NCBI GenBank assembly: GCA_002887195.1
Contig: PJAB01000709.1
Span: forward strand, 1 to 21,743
DNA length: 21,743 bases
Reading direction: 5' to 3'
From: Chrysochromulina parva
Taxonomy: Eukaryota > Haptophyta > Prymnesiales > Chrysochromulinaceae
This document shows positions 17,484 to 21,743 of this stretch, piece after piece. The number at the start of each line of letters is the position of its first letter. Position 1 is the stretch's first letter. Position numbers and translations under genes: made by a program. The notes under the pieces were generated by a model, which had not been told where the DNA came from, searched no databases, and worked only from the letters and a program-made list of their open reading frames with translations.

Positions 17484-18213
17484 TCACCATGGCTCGGTGC
17501 CGAGGCCATCGTCGTCACGAGCGTCGTCACGAGCGTCGTCACGAGCGCGCTTGCTCGATTGGGCGGCGGCAGATGGGTCGGGGGGTAGGAATCGACTCGG
17601 CTTGTTCAACGTAGGTTCTGTGCTTGGTGCGAGAGCGTCGCCGCCCTTGGCGCCGCCCTCCCGAGCCCAGGAGAGCACGAGGACACGTCGCGCACGTGTC
17701 ATGCCGACGTAGAGGAGGCGCCGCTCCTCTTCGAGGTGTTCGATGAGTTCAAGCGAGTTGGGGAGCAGACCGCGCGAGAGCAGCGGCAGCGATCCGTCGA
17801 CGAGCCCGGGGAGGTACACCGTGTCCCACTCTAGCCCCTTGGATTGATGCAGCGTCGTGACGCTCACACCGACGCCGTGTTGAGCACCCACCGTGCCGCC
17901 GGCCGCTCCGGACGTGGCGGCGTGCGCGGCGGTCGAAGCAGCACCCGCAGCAGCGGCGGTGGCGGCGGTCGAAGGGCTCGCTGACGGCATGGGCTCGGCG
18001 AGGATACTGCCACCGAGCTCATCGTGCGTCGCGATCGCCATCTCGTCCAGCCAACGGCCAAGGAAGCGCAGCGGCGGATGTGCGGTGGGCTCCTCGCGCC
18101 GAAGCCGCTCCTCCACGGCACGTGAGATGCGCACGAGCTGTCGGACCGTTGCCGCACCCTTGGACTCTGCCGCCGCCGACCCGCCGCCGCCTGCGCCTGC
18201 GCCGCCACACTCC

Positions 18214-18245
<32 letters not shown>

Positions 18246-20512
18246 GCCGCTGCTCACGGCGTCGCGGTCGGGCTTACGTGGCTCACCCGGCATATGCACG
18301 TGGAAGCTCTTGCGCGCTTGCGCCTTGTGCTTGGCGGCCTTGTGCGCGTGCTCAGCGAGGCCGAGGCGACTGGCGAGCGCTTCGAGCAATGCCGATGGGG
18401 GCAGCCTCGAGGCATCCTTGCTCGTCACCTCGAGTGCGCTCAGAAAGGAGCGCAGCGCCTGCTGCTGCGGCCGGGTGAGGCTGACGCTGGCCGCCGCCCC
18501 GCTGCCGCCGCCGCCGCCGCCGCCGCTGTGACCGCCGCCGCCACTCCCGCTGCCGCCGCCGGCGCAGCTGCTGCCGGCGCCGAAGGCACCCCCGCATCCA
18601 CCGCTGCCTGAGCCGGAGCCGGCGCTCGGCAGAGCGGGGAAGGAGCGCGCCGCGGCCGCCTGCGCAGCGCCGAGAAGGCTGGTGGGCTGCGCTTGCCGGC
18701 CTGATGGCGGCGTGGGATGGCGGCCGAGGTGTTGAAGGAGGACCTGGAGGTAATTGAGCCCCGGTGGCGGCCCTGCGGCGGCCGAGGCCGCATTGGCCGA
18801 AACGAAGCCTGTGCGAGGCGGCACGCGCAGGGCGGCCTCAAATGCGGCGTCGTCGTGTGGCGAGATGCAAAGCCGAAGGTAGGCGAGCGCCTCGCGCGCC
18901 GCCGCGAGCATCTCGGACCGCATCCCACCACCGCCTCGCTCCCACTCCTCTGTCCCCCGCTTGAGCATGACGCCGGCGTCCTTGAGCGCGCGCTTGATCT
19001 CGGCCACCTCGGCATTCGTGCGGCAGAGCACGGCGACGCCCTTCTCGGACAGCTGGCGCGCGTGTTGCAGCAGTGCGAGCTCATCGGCGATGGCGTGCAC
19101 TTCGGCGGAGCGTGTGCCGCACGCGGCGAGTCGCGTCTCGCCCTGGCCGCACACGCGTGGTGCGCCGAGCAGCGGCAGCTTCTCGCGCAACGAGGAGGCC
19201 TCGATGAGGCCCTTGGCCAGCTCGACGATGCGCACGCCGCAACGGTAGTTGGTGGGCAGCGTGAGTTCCTCGGCGCCGTACCAAGAGCGAATACGTGCCA
19301 GCATATCTGGCCGTGAGCCACGGAAGCCGTACTGCGACGCAACACCGGAGGAGAGAGTCGAACTTGTGTGACCCGTCAGCAGCGAATCGGGTCACAAGGG
19401 TTGAGGCAGTCCGCGAGAGGCAGCGGCAGTCTGTGCCCGGAGTGGGTTCACCACATCCATACCCATGGGTTCGGGCTAGGTAAGGCTAGGTTGGGACCGT
19501 CCCATCTACTTACGATCGTCTGATCGGCGTCGCCCACGGCGGTGATCGCCGTCACACCGCGCGGCGCGAGCTTGGTCACGAGCGCCAGCTGGCTCTCACT
19601 CGTATCCTGCGCCTCGTCGAGCATCACGTGCGCGTACCGGGCGCCGGGCGGCTCGTCATCGAGCGCCGCGCAGGCGAGCGAGGTCATGTCCTCAAAGTCG
19701 ATACAGCCGAGCCGCCGGAGAGCCGACTGGTAGCCGCTCATGAGCTGTACCTCCTTGGGGGCTCGCGGCTTGGTCATCGAGCTCTTGGCCTTGGCAATCG
19801 TGTGCAGTGCAGCCTTGACCGACTCCTTTGGCACGCTCGCACGCCCACCGCTGCCGCCGCCACTGCCGCCACCGCCGTGCGCCTTATCACCCAGCAGCTC
19901 GCGGACGATCTTACGCTGCTCAGAAGCGGACACAACACGCGCCGTGCAGCCGGCGCTGCGAGCGATGAGGAGCGCGTGAGCGTGATGCGTCTGGACGCGA
20001 GGCAACCGTGCACCGGGGGGAAAAACGACTTGCATCTTGGCATGCAGGTCGTCCTTGCTACGGACGCTGAACGTGAGCACAAGTAGCCGCTCCGGAGGCA
20101 GTCCACGGGCCAGCAGCTCGCCTGCGCGCACCGCCAGCGTCGTCGATTTGCCGCTGCCGGCACACGAGCGTACCACCAGACTGGTGGACGCGGACGAAGA
20201 GACGACCGCGGACTGAAAGAGGTCGAGCCCGGCGACGGATGCGGCTGGCCGGCCGTGCGGTATGTCCTGCTGCTGCACCGGTCTGCCGTGCAGCGATCCG
20301 CTGCTCATCGTTGTCCCACGGATGCCTTGCGGACCTGCATGCGGACCTTGGAAGTGGTCACTGCGCTGCAGCAGCCCGCCACGAGGCATGTAGCTCGTGC
20401 TGCACGATGGGCCATCGTCATCGAAGATGCACCCGCCGCCGCAGCCATCGTCGTAGTCATTGTCAAAATCCGAGCGAGTGGCGCAGCCGCGCCCGTGCTG
20501 TCCATGACTCAT
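17484..20512 (-). CDS. UvrD/Rep-family (SRS2-like) superfamily 1A DNA helicase, two exons
   Basis: Coding is join(17484..19331, 19514..20512) on the minus strand, 948 residues, with a phase-0 intron. All the main SF1A motifs are visible: Q motif LDLFQ (about 96-100), Walker A CAGSGKST (117-124), Ia [24 protein letters not shown] (299-303), [17 protein letters not shown] spanning the exon junction at 333/334, [34 protein letters not shown] (starting about 824), and [18 protein letters not shown] (about 867-882). It should be an ATP-driven 3'-to-5' translocase acting in recombination control or repair. Plants and algae have SRS2-like nuclear members. The N-terminal 90 residues are disordered and acidic/Gly-rich. 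Gly/Ser-rich and acidic inserts interrupt the 2A/2B region, and the C-terminus has KRAR followed by RDDA repeats, which may be a nuclear signal. Joining at GTAAGT and CAG restores motif III exactly, which is strong support for the model. Confidence 0.93.
17510..17545 (-). repeat. Three perfect 12-bp coding repeats (ARDD) near the helicase C-terminus
   Basis: CGTCGTCACGAG occurs three times in tandem at 17510, 17522 and 17534 and encodes repeated Ala-Arg-Asp-Asp on the minus strand, inside the last 25 residues of the helicase. The perfect copies indicate recent slippage in a disordered tail. Confidence 0.9.
19332..19513 (-). other. Spliceosomal intron of the helicase gene
   Basis: The 182-bp intron starts with GTAAGT (complement of 19508-19513) and ends with GTCGCAG (CAG = complement of 19332-19334). 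Splicing joins GCC-GAT-CAG-ACG-ATC to TAC-GGC-TTC-CGT and rebuilds the helicase motif GDADQTIYGFRG. The unspliced frame runs into a stop near 19448. It is the only intron I can support in the window. It contains a 9-bp perfect hairpin stem (19367-19375 with 19388-19396). Confidence 0.93.
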
Positions 20513-20976
20513 CGCGGACGCGAGGCGTCCGGGTTTCTCCCAGCCCCTTGGGTTTTAGCAGGGTTTTAGGATTCCTAGATGAAAGCGCGCAATGCATGCA
20601 TGCCGTTACAGTATATATCTTTAACTTCGCGATCTCGTGAGATACATGTAAGACTTCCAATCTTTTACCAACCTTTAGTGAAAGGGACCCTGGCTGGCTT
20701 TCGTGATGTGGAGTGTGTGTAGTGTGGGAATTCGAGGTGGAGCAAATCATACATATGTAAATGTGGAGAGAGTGAGATAGGACATGGTCCTTACACGCCT
20801 AGTCAGAACCAGGGGGAAGCAGTCTGTCTGTTGCCACATACCCCCCGGCGGTTCCCACTCCGATCCGGACAGCTATCGACACGACACGAGCACAAGCGTG
20901 CGTCTTACTTGATGCTTGTACAACAGTCACACCCTCATTTTCCAGTCCCGACCCGTTACGGCGTTCGTCGACTGAC

Positions 20977-21360
20977 GTGCGTATACGCACCCGCTATGTA
21001 TACGATTGTCGATACACGCCGCACCGCTAGCGCTCGCGTAAACGCACCTACCGCGTATACCGCACACCCAGCGTGCGTATACGCACTACCGCTCGCGCGT
21101 AAACGCACCCCACCCACCCCGCACCCGCGTATATACGCACCTACCGCTCGCGTACATACCCACCTACCGCTCGAGTAAACGCACCCACCTAGCGTATTAC
21201 ACACCTTACGCTTGCACCACCTGCGTATACGCACCCATGCTCGCGTAAACGCACCTACTTATATATGCACCCACCGCCATATAATACTCGTAAACGCGGC
21301 GTCGGGTGCGTATGTACGCACCTGCCGGCGTAAACGCACCCGACGCTGCGTATACGCCGG
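20977..21360. repeat. Degenerate tandem array of GTATACGCAC / GTAAACGCAC cores at about 20-bp spacing
   Basis: At least fourteen related cores are visible. GTATACGC-type cores lie at 20981, 21055, 21077, 21129 (with an extra TA), 21225, 21310 (GTATGTACGCAC) and 21350. GTAAACGC-type cores lie at 21038, 21099, 21175, 21245, 21290 and 21330, with weaker copies at 20998, 21152 and 21262. Spacing is mostly 17-31 bp, and the last four cores are exactly 20 bp apart (21290, 21310, 21330, 21350). CGCTCGCG and CACCYACC words fill the gaps. The GTATAC form sits in 14-bp perfect palindromes GTGCGTATACGCAC (20977-20990 and 21073-21086). Function unknown. Confidence 0.85.
21299..21346. repeat. 13-bp perfect inverted repeat at the right end of the array
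   Basis: GCGTCGGGTGCGT (21299-21311) is the exact reverse complement of ACGCACCCGACGC (21334-21346), with 22 nt between. A second inverted repeat, GGTGCGTA-TG-TACGCACC (21305-21322), overlaps its left arm, so two alternative foldings compete. Confidence 0.9.
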
Positions 21361-21526
21361 GACGCGACGAACGTCATGGTCTACGGCCGCAACACCCTAC
21401 AAACCGTGCGTCGAGTTCGAGTACGACGATAGGGACTGCAGTGCGTGAACTGTGATCGCTGATCCGGGTGATCAGCAAACTAAAACAAACATGGGCAATC
21501 CGATCCGCCTCACATCCTCGCCGTCT

Positions 21527-21743
21527 TCAGCTGCGTACCGGCCATCCCTGCCACGTGGCTCCCTGCGGGACGGTATCTCCCGGGGTGATTAGCGTATGCT
21601 CGAGCAGCCTGGCGTCTGCCGAGATGAAAGAGCTGTGCATCACGCGCACGCCAGAGCGTAACGTCACATTCTCGCGGATCTCGATGGTCGCGAGCTCAAA
21701 GTAGCCGCCATTGTTGTTGTGGCATACGATCGTCGAAGCATTC
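21527..21743 (-). CDS. C-terminus of a left-handed beta-helix (hexapeptide-repeat) protein, 5'-truncated by the window
   Basis: On the minus strand an open frame enters from the right edge and ends at TGA (21527-21529), giving the last 71 residues. It has no start in the window because the gene continues beyond it. The pattern IEIRENVTLRSGVRVMHSSFI then LEHTLITPGDTVPQGATWQGWPV shows the hexapeptide-like periodicity and the closing P-GA-WQG-P signature of left-handed beta-helix acyltransferase domains. Such domains also occur at the C-terminus of NRPS-like adenylating proteins of the Pls/CpsI kind. The enzyme class cannot be settled from this fragment. It is read tandem to the helicase, with the repeat array between them. 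Confidence 0.6.
   Translation of the reverse strand, partial: NASTIVCHNNNGGYFELATIEIRENVTLRSGVRVMHSSFISADARLLEHTLITPGDTVPQGATWQGWPVRS

Larger units (their letters stand above)
20513..21526. other. Intergenic region with a degenerate palindromic repeat array
   Basis: No gene supported between the helicase start (20512) and the next minus-strand gene's stop (21527). The first part is AT-richer and should contain the helicase promoter; GGGTTTTAG appears twice (20550 and 20561). From about 20977 to 21360 the sequence is an array of GTATACGCAC- and GTAAACGCAC-like words. Open frames across the array are Tyr/Thr/Arg-rich repeats and not credible proteins. Confidence 0.6.

Noticed and set aside
19341..19412. 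Possible tRNA in the helicase intron (AGTTCGACT with a nearby stem)
   Set aside because: The T-stem does not pair and there is no acceptor stem. Only the simple hairpin remains.
20550..20569. Two GGGTTTTAG copies resembling a TTTTAGGG telomere repeat
   Set aside because: Only two imperfectly spaced copies; too few for an interstitial telomere tract. They could equally be a chance promoter motif.
20956..21234. Open frames across the palindromic repeat array
   Set aside because: They encode imperfect Arg/Tyr/Thr repeats imposed by the DNA repeat and have no independent coding signal.
21468..21704. Plus-strand 78-residue open frame at the right edge
   Set aside because: It is antisense to the hexapeptide-repeat C-terminus, which shows a recognisable family signature.

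Overview
The window looks like nuclear DNA of a GC-rich, intron-poor photosynthetic eukaryote, probably an alga with a secondary (complex) plastid such as a haptophyte. The reasons are: large genes on both strands, each with its own start and no bacterial-style operon spacing; one clear GT-AG intron; a peroxisomal PTS1 C-terminus; a CaaX C-terminus; a tail-anchored protein; ER-type signal peptides; a NIMA-like Ser/Thr kinase; and a type II ketoacyl-ACP synthase with a leader that reads as signal peptide plus transit peptide. The lineage is an inference and is not proved by the sequence.

Layout: 1-1101 has no supportable gene. 1102-4317 (-) is a NEK-like protein kinase with a C-terminal ACT domain. 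4786-6375 (-) is a tail-anchored TPR protein. From the 235-bp divergent region at 6376-6610, 6611-8755 (+) encodes a peroxisomal bifunctional enoyl-CoA hydratase/3-hydroxyacyl-CoA dehydrogenase, followed by 9113-10495 (+), a FabB-type 3-ketoacyl-ACP synthase. Two genes then lie on the minus strand: 11210-13963, a very unusual flavin-reductase-like protein with a Cys/His N-terminus, coiled coil, basic cluster and long polyQ tail; and 14293-15513, a VWA protein ending in CaaX. The VWA gene shares a 137-bp divergent promoter with 15651-16997 (+), a secreted/ER thioredoxin-fold protein. 17484-20512 (-) is an SRS2/UvrD-like helicase whose two exons, joined across a 182-bp intron, carry all the SF1A motifs. 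After a palindrome-rich, ~20-bp-spaced degenerate repeat array at about 20977-21360, the last 217 bases hold the C-terminus of a minus-strand hexapeptide-repeat (left-handed beta-helix) protein cut by the window edge.

The genes are not an obvious pathway cluster. The two plus-strand lipid genes (peroxisomal breakdown next to likely plastid synthesis) are the only functionally related neighbours. The observations most worth pursuing are the repeat array near 21 kb, the flavin-reductase/polyQ fusion, the kinase-ACT architecture, and the FabB (rather than plant FabF-like) type of the ketoacyl synthase.
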